Assembly (NCBI GenBank): GCA_030625885.1
Contig: DAOUPZ010000016.1
Coordinates: 29,470-93,469 of the forward strand
Direction of reading: 5' to 3'
Length of the DNA: 64,000 nucleotides
Source of the DNA: Clostridia bacterium
GTDB lineage: Bacteria; Bacillota; DAOUPZ01
Of the stretch, positions 1 through 9,309 are shown in pieces. Position 1 is the stretch's first letter; every line of letters starts with the position of its first letter. Both the position numbers and the translations under genes were made by a program. The notes under the pieces are model-generated. The model made no database searches, was not told where the DNA came from, and was given only the letters and a program-made list of their open reading frames with translations.

Positions 1-1123
1 AGCCCAATACTTCATCCAAAATCACTAAATCCCATTCCCCTGATTTCAACTGGTCTTGTGCATAATCAAACCCTTGCTGCGTTTTTTTCTTGAGCTCTTC
101 ACGCTCCTGTTCATTCATATTAAAATAAAAGCCTTTGGGCTTATCAAATTGAACGATGTTTAAGTAGGGCGCTAATCGCTTTGCGGAGAAAAGCTCTCCC
201 GTATCGCCGCTTTTTAAGAATTGAATGATGCAAACCTTTTTATCATACCCGGCTGCACGTACACCTAATCCCAGTGCAGCTGTTGTTTTACCTTTACCAT
301 GTCCATAATAAACGTGCATCAAGCCTAGATTGTTTGGCATCTTCTTTTTAACCTCCCATTCAATCCCCAGCTGTTTACACACATATTGTTTCAATTCTTG
401 TTTATCTTGGCAGGCAACGGGGTAGTCAATATCCGGACGTCGAAGCAAAATCAACTGCATATCTTCTTGACAAGCTGCTCTAATCTTTTCAGCTTCGCCC
501 CCACAACTGCCACTTTGTTTAGACACTAATATTTTTGCATGTGTCTGCTTGAACATTTCTCGATTGAGCGCTTCTGTAAACGGCCCTTTCATGGCAATAA
601 TCTGCTCCGCATTCAATCCCAGTGCTTGCAGCTTTTCAAAAACATGTGATTGCGGCAGCACCCTTACCCTTACCCGTTCACGATGCTGAATATGCTGCAA
701 AAACATTTCAATATGCTTGCTCCCTGTCGCCAAAAAAATGTTTCCCTCTAGCTTATCAGCAATTTGCGCTGCTTGCACGTAGTCCTCACAATATGTCACA
801 TTGCTTTCTGCTATATTCTCCATCGGTCTCTCATAACGCACATAAGGAATTTCTAAGGTTTTGGCTGCCTCAATCGCATTTTGTGAAACTTCTGCTGCAT
901 AAGGATGGGTTGCATCCACAATCAAAGTAATTCCTTCCTCCTGGCAATACTTTTGTAATGCTGCTCTATCTTTTATCCCACAAATCACCTTCCCTTTAAA
1001 TGATTTGTGCGCTTGCTTTTCACCATAATCTGTAGCCACACTTAACACAATCTCAGGATATTCCAACCACAATGACTGAGCAATCTCTAAGCTGTCTTTA
1101 GTCCCTCCAAGCACCAAAATCAT
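1..1123 (-). CDS. CbiJ-CobO fusion (precorrin-6A reductase / corrinoid adenosyltransferase), 3' end outside window
   Basis: One uninterrupted frame of 374 codons runs from an ATG at 1123 to the left edge, checked codon by codon. Residues 1-255 are a CbiJ/CobK cobalt-precorrin-6A reductase: an N-terminal GGTKDS nucleotide loop, DATHPYA near 70-76 and ATGSKH near 132-137. From about residue 262 it is a CobO/BtuR-type cob(I)yrinic acid a,c-diamide adenosyltransferase with a P-loop GHGKGKTT at 274-281. A Met at 340 preceded by GGGAGG could allow internal initiation of CobO, so separate CobO may also be made. The ATG overlaps the cbiH stop by 4 bases, so it is translationally coupled at the end of the B12 operon. 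The two activities are from family knowledge; the fusion is seen directly. Confidence 0.88.
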   Translation of the reverse strand, partial: MILVLGGTKDSLEIAQSLWLEYPEIVLSVATDYGEKQAHKSFKGKVICGIKDRAALQKYCQEEGITLIVDATHPYAAEVSQNAIEAAKTLEIPYVRYERPMENIAESNVTYCEDYVQAAQIADKLEGNIFLATGSKHIEMFLQHIQHRERVRVRVLPQSHVFEKLQALGLNAEQIIAMKGPFTEALNREMFKQTHAKILVSKQSGSCGGEAEKIRAACQEDMQLILLRRPDIDYPVACQDKQELKQYVCKQLGIEWEVKKKMPNNLGLMHVYYGHGKGKTTAALGLGVRAAGYDKKVCIIQFLKSGDTGELFSAKRLAPYLNIVQFDKPKGFYFNMNEQEREELKKKTQQGFDYAQDQLKSGEWDLVILDEVLG

Positions 1124-1857
1124 AAAGCGTACCCCCGATCGGTTACCATCCACTTGTCAATCATAGACGTTCTACTATTACCAATAATGACGGTGGAAAA
1201 CATATCGACCTGCTCAACAACCAATTCACCCAGTGTCGTACAAATCACTTGCTGATCTTTGCGATAAGCATTTCGTACAATACCCACCGGTGTATTCACG
1301 GAACGATGCTGCATGACAATATCCAACGCTTCCTGTAAATAGTGTGGTCTTGCCTTACTGCGGGGGTTATACAGGGCGATTACAAAATCGCCAAGGCAAG
1401 CATAGGATAACCTTTTTTTTATTTTTTCCCAAGCGTTCATATAATCACTGAGACTAATCGTACAAAAGTCTTCTACAATGGGCGCGCCTAATAAAGAAGA
1501 AGCTGCCATTGCCGCAGTAACACCTGGAATAACCTCAACCGTCACTTCTGGCTGTTTTCTTTGCTGCGTAAGCAAGGTCAACAATAACCCTGCCATGCCA
1601 TAAAGCCCTCCGTCACCACTGCACACCAGTGCTACTGTTTTCCCTTGCAGCGCTTTTTCTATGGACAATTTACAGCGCTCCACTTCTTGTCCCATCCCCC
1701 GGCTAATGACTTCTTTACCTTCCACCAATTCTTCAATCAAATCTATATACGCTTTATATCCTAATACAACCTCACAATCTTGCAGCACATCGTACGCTTT
1801 TCGCGTCATATAATCTGAATCTCCGGGACCAATCCCGATCACGTATATTTTACCCAT
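1120..1857 (-). CDS. cbiH: Cobalt-precorrin-3B C17-methyltransferase
   Basis: This 245-residue protein is a SAM-dependent tetrapyrrole methylase that methylates C17 and drives ring contraction in anaerobic corrin synthesis. The N-terminal GIGPGDSDY signature and the central CSGDGGLYGMAG and EVIPGVTA motifs are typical of the precorrin methylase fold. The GDGGLYGMA form is characteristic of CbiH/CobJ. No extra C-terminal iron-sulfur domain is present, unlike the long CbiH60 type. It sits between cbiG (3-base gap) and cbiJ-cobO (ATGA overlap). Acts in the cytoplasm. Confidence 0.93.
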   Translation of the reverse strand: MGKIYVIGIGPGDSDYMTRKAYDVLQDCEVVLGYKAYIDLIEELVEGKEVISRGMGQEVERCKLSIEKALQGKTVALVCSGDGGLYGMAGLLLTLLTQQRKQPEVTVEVIPGVTAAMAASSLLGAPIVEDFCTISLSDYMNAWEKIKKRLSYACLGDFVIALYNPRSKARPHYLQEALDIVMQHRSVNTPVGIVRNAYRKDQQVICTTLGELVVEQVDMFSTVIIGNSRTSMIDKWMVTDRGYAL

Positions 1858-1860
1858 CTT

Positions 1861-2913
1861 TCATTCACCTGCTCTCGATACTTCTGTTGCTTCATATAAA
1901 CTTAATGTCATATGTTTCCGTATTGTTTTAGAAACCATTTGTTTTCCGCTTCCGGATGATAAATAAGCGGCCGGCTCACAAACACAACCCACGCCAATCG
2001 TCTTGCGGACAAAATCAGAACCCGTAAATTGATGTTCAACGGATGCAATTTGTTGTCTGGTTACAATTTGCAAAGGAATTTTCCACTTCTCTGCCAACTG
2101 TACAATAGCCGGCTCTTCTTTTTTGATGTCTACGGTCGCAATTGCACCCAAACTATAAAAGGAATATTGATGTTCCTGCAAAAACTCACTGATTGCATGT
2201 TCTAAATACTTAAAATCGATTCCTTTGCGGCATCCAATCCCTAAAACCATATTTCTGATCCATAGCTGAGTTGAAGGAAGATTGCATTCTTTTAATTCAG
2301 TACTATATTGATTACCAATATATAATAAAGCATCCGATTTTAAACTTTCTTTCTCCCAAAGCAATTGATAGCCTTTTCCCAGATTCAAATCTTTCATTAA
2401 TGGAGAAATAACCCCTACCGTCCCGCCATTCACCAGTACAGCGGTTACTGCTTTTACTTTTTCCCAATCTGCTATCCCCAAATGCAAACGACCGGCCAGC
2501 ATATCGACCGCCTCAATGCCTTGAACATCTGAAGCAGTCGTAATGACAGCTTCTCCATTCGTCATACCAGCAATTCGACCTGCTAAACGGTTAGCGCCCC
2601 CTATATGACCGGATAAAAGAGAAATAACATGTCTGCCCGCTTCATCCATAACCACAACTGCCGGATCGTTTTTTTTACTCTTCAGATAAGGAGCAATCAT
2701 TCGGACGGCAATCCCACAGGACATGATTAAAATAATTTCCTGATATTCATTAAACAAAACACCTATAAACGATTTTAAGGATGTTGGCATAGATAATACT
2801 TGAGGCGAACAGCTGTATTTTTCCAACGTGTAAATGGGACAATCAAAATCATTTTGTAATTTCCTGGCTGTTTGAACGCCTCCAAGCGTCAGCGCTACAA
2901 TCACTTTCTTCAT
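1861..2913 (-). CDS. cbiG: Cobalt-precorrin-5A hydrolase
   Basis: CbiG (350 aa) opens the delta-lactone of cobalt-precorrin-5A and releases the C2 unit as acetaldehyde, a step found only in the anaerobic pathway. The N-terminal half has the CbiG-N pattern (MSCGIAVRMIAPYL near 65-78, LLSGHIGGANRLA near 98-110). The C-terminal half carries the CbiG-C signature (LGIGCRKGI near 225-233, then SLGAIATVDIKKEEP). The start ATG shares a TAATG overlap with the end of cbiF. The full normal length is present. Confidence 0.93.
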   Translation of the reverse strand: MKKVIVALTLGGVQTARKLQNDFDCPIYTLEKYSCSPQVLSMPTSLKSFIGVLFNEYQEIILIMSCGIAVRMIAPYLKSKKNDPAVVVMDEAGRHVISLLSGHIGGANRLAGRIAGMTNGEAVITTASDVQGIEAVDMLAGRLHLGIADWEKVKAVTAVLVNGGTVGVISPLMKDLNLGKGYQLLWEKESLKSDALLYIGNQYSTELKECNLPSTQLWIRNMVLGIGCRKGIDFKYLEHAISEFLQEHQYSFYSLGAIATVDIKKEEPAIVQLAEKWKIPLQIVTRQQIASVEHQFTGSDFVRKTIGVGCVCEPAAYLSSGSGKQMVSKTIRKHMTLSLYEATEVSRAGE

Positions 2914-3662
2914 TATGATTTATCCCGATACATATGGGTAAAATGACGATCATACAATTTAGATAATTCATAATCATCACCCATAAAGTCTCCAACCAGC
3001 ACAAGCGCATGACGGTTGACTTCTTCTTTAGCCACTTTACTGCTAATATCAGCCAGCGTCCCACGGATAATTTTTTCATCGGGCCATGTTGCTTTATATA
3101 CAACAGCGACAGGCGTCCGATCTGCATATCCTGTTTTTAATCGGATAACCACTTCATCTATGGCTTGAATGGAAAGAAAGATAGCCATTGAAGCATGATG
3201 CTGCGCTAACTCCTCCAGCTTTCCGCCTTCACAATCCCCTGTCCGTCCTTTTAAACGGGTAATAATCACGGTCTGAGAAACACCCGGCAGAGTAAATTCC
3301 TGTTGAATCCGCGAAGCAGCTGCTACAAAGGAACTCACCCCGGGAATAATCTCGAAAGCAATCTCTTTTTTCTTTAAACGATCCATCTGCTCCCGAATCG
3401 CACCATAAATAGACGGATCACCGGTATGAAGCCTTACCACTGTTTTTCCTATCTTTACGGCAGCTTCCATCACAGCAATCACTTCATCTAAATGCATGGA
3501 AGCACTATTATGAATAACAACATCTTCTTTACAATATTTGAGTAAATCTGCATTAACTAATGAACCTGCGTAAATAACCACATCTGCTTCCTGCAGCTTT
3601 TTCATCCCTTTAACGGTAATCAATTCCGCATCTCCCGGGCCTGCACCCACAAAAATAACCAT
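2913..3662 (-). CDS. cbiF: Cobalt-precorrin-4 C11-methyltransferase
   Basis: A 249-residue SAM-dependent methylase adding the C11 methyl group. It begins VIFVGAGPGDAELITVKG and has LHTGDPSIYGAI near 79-90 and EIIPGVSSFVAAA, all characteristic of CbiF/CobM. A GGAGG site lies about ten bases upstream of the ATG. It follows cbiT by 3 bases and overlaps cbiG by one base, consistent with translational coupling. Cytoplasmic. Confidence 0.94.
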   Translation of the reverse strand: MVIFVGAGPGDAELITVKGMKKLQEADVVIYAGSLVNADLLKYCKEDVVIHNSASMHLDEVIAVMEAAVKIGKTVVRLHTGDPSIYGAIREQMDRLKKKEIAFEIIPGVSSFVAAASRIQQEFTLPGVSQTVIITRLKGRTGDCEGGKLEELAQHHASMAIFLSIQAIDEVVIRLKTGYADRTPVAVVYKATWPDEKIIRGTLADISSKVAKEEVNRHALVLVGDFMGDDYELSKLYDRHFTHMYRDKS

Positions 3663-3665
3663 ATA

Positions 3666-4271
3666 TTATGACTCCTCCCCTGGCACCATTGCTGAAATAA
3701 TATAGATAGGGTTCATGGCTTTCATCATCCAGCCGCCGCCTGTTTTTTGCCCTCGGGCAACGTTAACACAGGTACATTCCACCTTTTCAAACCCCTGCTT
3801 CTCCAAAGCTTGCAATATACGATAAGTACTATCCAATAAAATGGTATTGGCTGCGATGATTCCAGTCGCCTTCAAATGCTTGCGCGCATAAGCGATTATC
3901 TCATCGCTTTTACGACTGCCGCCGCCCATAAAAATGCGGTCAAACTGTTGTTCCGGCAAATCCTCAGGCGCTTCCCCTTGGAGAATCGTTACATTTTCCA
4001 CACTAAAATGAACGGCATTTTTTTGCGTTAATTCTAACGCTTCCGGATTCTTATCAAATGCAATAACTTGTCCTTTCACACACTGCAAAGCTGCTTCTAT
4101 GGTTACACTCCCTGTTCCACAACCAATATCCAGCAAACGGTGCGTCTCCTTCAATTGCAGCCTGGATAATGTTACGACTCGCACTTCGGATTTGGTCATG
4201 GGAATGTTTCCCCGGTAAAATAAATCATCCGGAATCCCCGCTGTTCTATAATCCCATATCATTTTTTTCAA
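3666..4271 (-). CDS. cbiT: Cobalt-precorrin-6B C15-methyltransferase (decarboxylating)
   Basis: CbiT (201 aa) is a Rossmann-fold SAM methyltransferase that methylates C15 and decarboxylates the C12 side chain, in partnership with CbiE. The glycine-rich SAM loop LLDIGCGTGSVTIEAA lies near residues 46-61, and MGGGSRKSDEI is typical of the active site. The N-terminal GIPDDLFYR motif is a CbiT marker. Its first 26 bases overlap the end of cbiE. The two are separate genes here, not the CbiET/CobL fusion seen in many bacteria. Confidence 0.93.
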   Translation of the reverse strand: MKKMIWDYRTAGIPDDLFYRGNIPMTKSEVRVVTLSRLQLKETHRLLDIGCGTGSVTIEAALQCVKGQVIAFDKNPEALELTQKNAVHFSVENVTILQGEAPEDLPEQQFDRIFMGGGSRKSDEIIAYARKHLKATGIIAANTILLDSTYRILQALEKQGFEKVECTCVNVARGQKTGGGWMMKAMNPIYIISAMVPGEES

Positions 4272-4881
4272 TCACCACCACTGTCAAGGAATTAAATTCC
4301 TGATTTATAATCTCCCCCGGCGTTCCTATTACAATTCGTTCCTCCGGATAGGAAAGATTTTCTCCTACTGTCATCCGTACGTCTTGCCATCCTGCTTGCA
4401 AAAGTATTTCTGCCAATCGTGCCGGTGTCTGTTTGTGATCGGTCAGCATAAAAATGCCTTCTTGCTGTCCAAGCACCCCAGTCAAATCCACCGAACGTCC
4501 GTGCGCACTGTATAAACCATAATCTTTCCATACCTTTCCAATCTTACAAAACAGGTACTGAAAAGAACTGATTCCCGGAATAACTTCCAATTCTTCTTTA
4601 TGAATTCGCCGTGAAAAAAAGTCCAATAAACTATAAAATCCAGGATCACCGGAAACCAGAACGCAAAGATTTTTATTTTGCCTCTTTTGCTCAACGAATT
4701 TATAAAGTTCTTCTAAATTAGAACGGAAGATATATTCTTCCTTTTCTAAGTATTTAAAAGCTGCCAGGTTCCGCGCTCCACCCACTAAAATATCGGCTTC
4801 TTCTATCGCCCGAACAGCAACCGGCAAAATGTAATCAGGATGTCCCGGTCCCATCCCTACAATTTTTACTTTATACATCAT
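4246..4881 (-). CDS. cbiE: Cobalt-precorrin-7 C5-methyltransferase
   Basis: CbiE (211 aa) belongs to the tetrapyrrole methylase family and methylates C5. The IVGMGPGHPDYI motif is at the N terminus and VLVSGDPGFYSLLDF follows near 77-91. The frame stays open upstream to 4929, but GGAGG lies 6 bases before the ATG at 4881, with a second ATG at 4878, and the family start matches here. It overlaps the end of cbiD by 11 bases and cbiT by 26 bases, suggesting coupled translation. Confidence 0.92.
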   Translation of the reverse strand: MMYKVKIVGMGPGHPDYILPVAVRAIEEADILVGGARNLAAFKYLEKEEYIFRSNLEELYKFVEQKRQNKNLCVLVSGDPGFYSLLDFFSRRIHKEELEVIPGISSFQYLFCKIGKVWKDYGLYSAHGRSVDLTGVLGQQEGIFMLTDHKQTPARLAEILLQAGWQDVRMTVGENLSYPEERIVIGTPGEIINQEFNSLTVVVIEKNDMGL

Positions 4882-5989
4882 TTGATTCCTCCAAAAACCC
4901 TTTCGCATTCTCACTGATAGCAAGCACATCCTTCATAGAAAAAAACACCGCCCCAATTTGGATCTGATCATAAATATACGCTTCACAATTCTGTTCACAA
5001 CGGTTTACCAATAGATCATAAACCGCTTCAAATCCTGTTTCTTTGATGATAGGCAGCGCTTCCTCCGTTGTCTTGCAATCCATAACCCGTATTAAATCCG
5101 CCTGCTTCATCCCTAACACACCTAAATAAGCCGTTATAATCTCCAGCCGTGTTTTGCTCACCCTGCTATGGGTATAAAATATTCCACCCGCAGGTTTTAT
5201 CATCTTCCCGATATGTCCGGCTAAAAGCACCTTGCGAAATCCCAGCTCAGCACATTTTTCAAGCGCAAATCCTAAATAATTACTGATTTTAATGATGCGA
5301 TCCTTTAAAATCCCAAAATGCTCTCTGCAGAACTGTTCCCCATAATTACCTGGAACCAGCACGACAAAGTCTTTCTCTTTTTCCCGGTAACACTGTAATT
5401 CCAGAGCGATCGTATCCTTGATCGCCTCTTGGGACATGGGTTCGACAATCCCAGTGGTTCCTAAAATAGATAACCCCTCTACAATTCCCAGTTTCGGATT
5501 AAATGTTTTTCGAGCCAATTCTTCTCCTTTAGGTAGCCAGAGTTTAATTTGAACACCGCTTCCCCCGGGTAAAACCTGATCTACTTCCTCATGTATCATT
5601 TTCATAGGTATGGGGTTAATCGCTGGTTTGCCAACCGATACCGATAATCCCGGAATGGTTACCATCCCTATCCCTTCTCCTGCGATAACCTCCATACCTT
5701 CTGACAAAGATTTTTCCGCTGCACCATATACCGGCATACCATCCGTAATATCCGGATCATCACCACTATCTTTAATCACACAACACTGCGCATATTCGGC
5801 AGTCACTTTGACATCCTGCAGGTCCAGTTCCAATTTCCACCCTTTCGGCGTGTCTATTTCAATCTTTGCCAGCGGTTCTTGATGAAACAACATCCATGTC
5901 GCTGCTTTGGCAACAGCGGCCGCACAGGAGCCGGTGGTATACCCCGTTCGAAGATGCTTGCCATTCTTATAAACATATCTAGGATCCAA
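4871..5989 (-). CDS. cbiD: Cobalt-precorrin-5B C1-methyltransferase
   Basis: CbiD (372 aa) methylates C1 of the corrin ring in the anaerobic route and has no counterpart in the aerobic pathway. The N-terminal LRTGYTTGSCAAAVAKAA signature near residues 16-33 and the GLSVSVGKPAINP and ILGTTGIVEPMS motifs identify it. No ATG is available before the conserved signature. The likely start is a TTG at 5989, 12 bases downstream of AGGAGG, inside the end of cbiC (11-base overlap). Confidence 0.93.
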   Translation of the reverse strand: MDPRYVYKNGKHLRTGYTTGSCAAAVAKAATWMLFHQEPLAKIEIDTPKGWKLELDLQDVKVTAEYAQCCVIKDSGDDPDITDGMPVYGAAEKSLSEGMEVIAGEGIGMVTIPGLSVSVGKPAINPIPMKMIHEEVDQVLPGGSGVQIKLWLPKGEELARKTFNPKLGIVEGLSILGTTGIVEPMSQEAIKDTIALELQCYREKEKDFVVLVPGNYGEQFCREHFGILKDRIIKISNYLGFALEKCAELGFRKVLLAGHIGKMIKPAGGIFYTHSRVSKTRLEIITAYLGVLGMKQADLIRVMDCKTTEEALPIIKETGFEAVYDLLVNRCEQNCEAYIYDQIQIGAVFFSMKDVLAISENAKGFLEESNDV

Positions 5990-6617
5990 TCTGTTTTACG
6001 GCCTCCTTCATAACGGCATTGATAATCGCTACGGCAATCGTACTGCCGCCTTTTCGTCCCCGTGTCATAATAGATGGGATATCCGTTTTCCAAAGTGTTT
6101 CTTTGGATTCGGCAGCTCCTACAAAGCCTACCGGAACCCCGACAATAGCTTCAACTTCCAACCCACCTGTTTCCTGTAATTCAATCATGCGATATAAAGC
6201 AGTGGGTGCATTACCAACAACAAAAATCTTCTTCCCAGGTAGCTGAGCAGCTTTATTAACAGCTGCCATAGAGCGTGTCATGTTCTGTTTTTTAGCACAT
6301 TGAGCCACGTCCTCATCGCTTACAAAACAGCATATTTTTATTCCCAGCTTCTCTGCCAGCTTTTTATTAATGCCGGATTTAATCATATTGGTGTCACTAA
6401 TCAGCGTACACCCCGCTTTTACAGCTTCTAATAATTTGTTTTCAACCCCTTCTTTGAAGCAAAGTAAATCCTGAAACTCAAAATCAGCCGTGGTATGAAT
6501 CACGCGTTTTATAATCTGTAAGCGTAATCCCGTTACATCTGTCGGCTTTAGCATGCTTTGAATGATTTCAAAACTTTTTGTTTCAATATCGTGGGGATTA
6601 TGTATATAACTAGACAT
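5979..6617 (-). CDS. cbiC: Cobalt-precorrin-8 methylmutase
   Basis: CbiC (212 aa) moves the methyl group from C11 to C12 to form cobyrinate. Family marks are the N-terminal I-x-x-P-x-x-IE-x-x-SFEII pattern, the catalytic-histidine region RVIHTTADFEF near 38-48 and the GVPVGFVGAAESKE motif near 160-173. AGGAG precedes the ATG at good spacing. It lies 15 bases after cbiA and overlaps cbiD. Confidence 0.94.
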   Translation of the reverse strand: MSSYIHNPHDIETKSFEIIQSMLKPTDVTGLRLQIIKRVIHTTADFEFQDLLCFKEGVENKLLEAVKAGCTLISDTNMIKSGINKKLAEKLGIKICCFVSDEDVAQCAKKQNMTRSMAAVNKAAQLPGKKIFVVGNAPTALYRMIELQETGGLEVEAIVGVPVGFVGAAESKETLWKTDIPSIMTRGRKGGSTIAVAIINAVMKEAVKQIGS

Positions 6618-6632
6618 AAAAATATCTCCTTT

Positions 6633-8024
6633 TTATTTAGAGTGTGTCTTATATGCAATAGCAGCTTGAATAAAATGCGCTGCCGCTTTCTCATTGCCGG
6701 CAAAATACAAATGAGGATACATTCCAAACGTTTGTTTATATACCTTACCACATTCCCAGGTTTCTTTTTTTCCGTTATATGTTTTAGATACTTTAACAAC
6801 AGGCTCCTCATTATCGTTATTAATCACAGAACGATGAAACTCATGGGCACGAATCTCATCTCCCGGTTGAAATAAACAGCTTGATGTACAAGCCGTAATG
6901 GTATTATAGCCAAAATGCTGCAGCCGCTTTGTCATCACGGCTTCTCCTTTAAAAACACCACACATTTCATAGGTCTTATTCTCCAAAGTTTTAAAGCGTT
7001 CATGAAGAAACATATACCCCCCGCACTCACCATAGATCGGCAACCCTTTTTCAGCCTGGACTCGAATGTCACGACGCATGGTTTCGTTATTTTCCAGTTG
7101 CTGGGCAAATACTTCAGGATACCCTCCCCCTATATAGAGTGCATCACAGTTTCCGGGTAGCATTCTATCTTGCAAAGGACTGAAAAAAACAAGCTCAGCA
7201 CCTAACCTTTGCAAAATATGTAAATTCTCCGGATAATAAAATTGGAAAGCTTGATCTTGAGCAACTGCAATGGTGACCTGTTTATGTGGAGGTGTTTTTT
7301 CGGCTATTGGTTTTTCCAGCGGCTCCGTTTCCTTGGACACTTGAATCAGGGTTTCTAAATCGACACAACGCCCAATAGTCTCTCCTAATAACTTGATTTT
7401 TTGCTCCCAATCGTCAATTTCGCACTGCTGAATTAAACCCAAATGACGGCTTGGAAATTGAACTTCCGGTAATACGGGAACAAAGCCCAAAACCGGTGTA
7501 TGCGTATGCGTTTCAATACACGCTTTCAATAGTTGATAATATTTATCCGATGATGGGCGGTTGATAATCACCCCCGCTATCTGAACCGGGCGAAAGGTTT
7601 TCAATCCATGGACAACAGCAGCAATGCTGGCCGACATCCCTTTGGCATCCAAAACCAGTATGACAGGCGTTTTCAAATCAATCGATAGGCCTGCCGTACT
7701 GCCCTCCAGCGGATCAAGTCCCCTTCCATCATAAAGACCCATAACACCCTCAATAATAGATAAATCTGCATCAACACTATATTGTGCTGTTAAATCCTGT
7801 ATGACCTTTTGCTTAAGAAGCCATCCATCCAGATTGATACTCTCCCGCCCTGTTACGGCCGCATGAAAAGCAGGATCAATATAATCAGGCCCGACTTTAT
7901 AAGGTTGTACTTTTAGCCCTCTTTGGCGAAAAGCTGCCATCAAACCAATGGTCACTGTTGTTTTTCCTGTCCCACTGGAAGGTGCCGCAATCATAAACCG
8001 TGGAATATGAATAGTTTGTTTCAA
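6633..8024 (-). CDS. cbiA: Cobyrinate a,c-diamide synthase
   Basis: CbiA (463 aa) uses ATP and glutamine to amidate the a and c carboxylates of cobyrinate. The N-terminal dethiobiotin-synthetase-like domain has the P-loop APSSGTGKTTV near 15-25. The C-terminal glutaminase domain has GGGYPEVFAQQL and the catalytic-cysteine motif YGECGGYMFL near 335. There is no ATG before the P-loop region except one inside it. A TTG at 8024, 9 bases after AGGAG, is the likely start. A 202-base gap to cobD separates it from upstream genes, so it may have extra promoter input. Confidence 0.92.
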   Translation of the reverse strand: MKQTIHIPRFMIAAPSSGTGKTTVTIGLMAAFRQRGLKVQPYKVGPDYIDPAFHAAVTGRESINLDGWLLKQKVIQDLTAQYSVDADLSIIEGVMGLYDGRGLDPLEGSTAGLSIDLKTPVILVLDAKGMSASIAAVVHGLKTFRPVQIAGVIINRPSSDKYYQLLKACIETHTHTPVLGFVPVLPEVQFPSRHLGLIQQCEIDDWEQKIKLLGETIGRCVDLETLIQVSKETEPLEKPIAEKTPPHKQVTIAVAQDQAFQFYYPENLHILQRLGAELVFFSPLQDRMLPGNCDALYIGGGYPEVFAQQLENNETMRRDIRVQAEKGLPIYGECGGYMFLHERFKTLENKTYEMCGVFKGEAVMTKRLQHFGYNTITACTSSCLFQPGDEIRAHEFHRSVINNDNEEPVVKVSKTYNGKKETWECGKVYKQTFGMYPHLYFAGNEKAAAHFIQAAIAYKTHSK

Positions 8025-8033
8025 AAATATCAA

Positions 8034-8226
8034 CTCCTGAGTTATTATAGATATCCAATGTCAAAAATAAAATTATTATAGTGAACGCATTAAATATTTT
8101 TCTTAGAGTTTAATTTCATAGGGTAGTTGGAAAGTTGGTTAGTTGGAAATAAAAGATAAAAAATTAATAATTTAAGTCATCAGCTTGGAAATCTATAATA
8201 CACTTTTATAGAAAAATACAAGTATC
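8034..8226 (-). other. Leader/intergenic region of cbiA with a short AGTTGGAAAG repeat
   Basis: This AT-rich gap between cobD and cbiA holds an imperfect tandem repeat of TAGTTGGAA/AGTTGG units at 8124-8149. Similar repeated motifs occur in gaps elsewhere in the window. I see no riboswitch or convincing promoter, and no terminator with a U-run, so the operon may simply read through. Confidence 0.35.
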
Positions 8227-9288
8227 TTATTTAATAAGCACTTCATTTAATACAGCAATCAATTTGACATTTGCGTCTCGATCCTTCACAGCCAAACGAA
8301 AATGCTGTGGCGTTAAGGAATTAAACCCATCCGGCGTACGAATCAGAATTCCTTTTTTGACCATCTCATCTCTTAAACGCCATGCATCCCATTCTGGTAA
8401 TGTCAATCGCGCCAGGAAAAAATTAGTCTGGGACGAATATACCTCCAGTCCCTTAACAGCCTTTAAGCCTTCATATAAAAATGATCTTTCCGCCTGAATC
8501 CATTGTCTGGAACGCTCGATATAGTTTTCATCTGCAAAGATGGTCTCTGCTGCCAAAACAGCTAACGTATTAATATGCCAGGATAACTGCTGCGATTCAA
8601 TCTTTTGTAACAAATCCCTATTACCACTGACACCATATCCCAGTCGAATACCCGGCATACCAAAAAATTTTGTTGCTGCCCGAATAACAAACAGGTTAGG
8701 TAACTGATCAATAAAACGAACCATTGAGTTATGAGGATATGCATCCGTAAATTCTATAAAAGCTTCATCTACCAGCAACATACTCTGTTTTTGCGCCAGC
8801 TCCCGAGCAAAATCAAATAACTGATCCCTGGGAATAAGTGTCCCCGTTGGATTATTGGGATTACAGATCACCACCATTGAATAAGGTTTAACTTTTTTGA
8901 GCAGTCCCTCTAAATCAACTTTTTGGTATCCCGCTTCAAAAGCATCACACTCTTCCCATGCTAAAGCTGCCTGACTTGCCGCTTCCCGGTACTCGGAAAA
9001 TGTAGGTCCGAGAATCAAAGCCTGTTTACAGCCTGCCATCGCAATACTTAAGAAAATGATTTCTACGGCACCGTTTCCCACCACAACCTGCTTCGGTAAA
9101 ACATGCAAATATTCAGCAATTTTATTTTTTACACTAGCATAGGCGATATCCGGGTATTGTGTGAGCTTATCAAGATGTTTTGGAATCATCATACGAAAAG
9201 AAGGGGGTATCCCAAAGGGATTAATATTAGAACTAAAATCCAGTAACTCATTATTATAATCATATATATTACCACCATGAAATGCCAT
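8227..9288 (-). CDS. cobD: L-threonine-O-3-phosphate decarboxylase (CobD-like aminotransferase)
   Basis: A 353-residue fold-type I PLP enzyme that makes (R)-1-aminopropan-2-ol O-2-phosphate, the linker for the lower ligand. HGGNIYDYNNELLDFSSNIN at the N terminus is typical of CobD. NPNNPTGTLI, LLVDEAFIEF and the PLP lysine in AATKFFGMPGIRLGYG are all present. The first in-frame ATG with a good site (AAGGAG, 8-base spacing) is at 9288. HisC-type aminotransferases are close relatives, but the position between cbiB and cbiA supports CobD. Confidence 0.9.
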   Translation of the reverse strand: MAFHGGNIYDYNNELLDFSSNINPFGIPPSFRMMIPKHLDKLTQYPDIAYASVKNKIAEYLHVLPKQVVVGNGAVEIIFLSIAMAGCKQALILGPTFSEYREAASQAALAWEECDAFEAGYQKVDLEGLLKKVKPYSMVVICNPNNPTGTLIPRDQLFDFARELAQKQSMLLVDEAFIEFTDAYPHNSMVRFIDQLPNLFVIRAATKFFGMPGIRLGYGVSGNRDLLQKIESQQLSWHINTLAVLAAETIFADENYIERSRQWIQAERSFLYEGLKAVKGLEVYSSQTNFFLARLTLPEWDAWRLRDEMVKKGILIRTPDGFNSLTPQHFRLAVKDRDANVKLIAVLNEVLIK

Positions 9289-9309
9289 CTCCCAAACTCC
9301 TTCCAAATA

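Noticed and set aside
622..930. 102-codon plus-strand frame
   Set aside because: Antisense to the CbiJ domain, whose residues are clearly conserved; no ribosome site.
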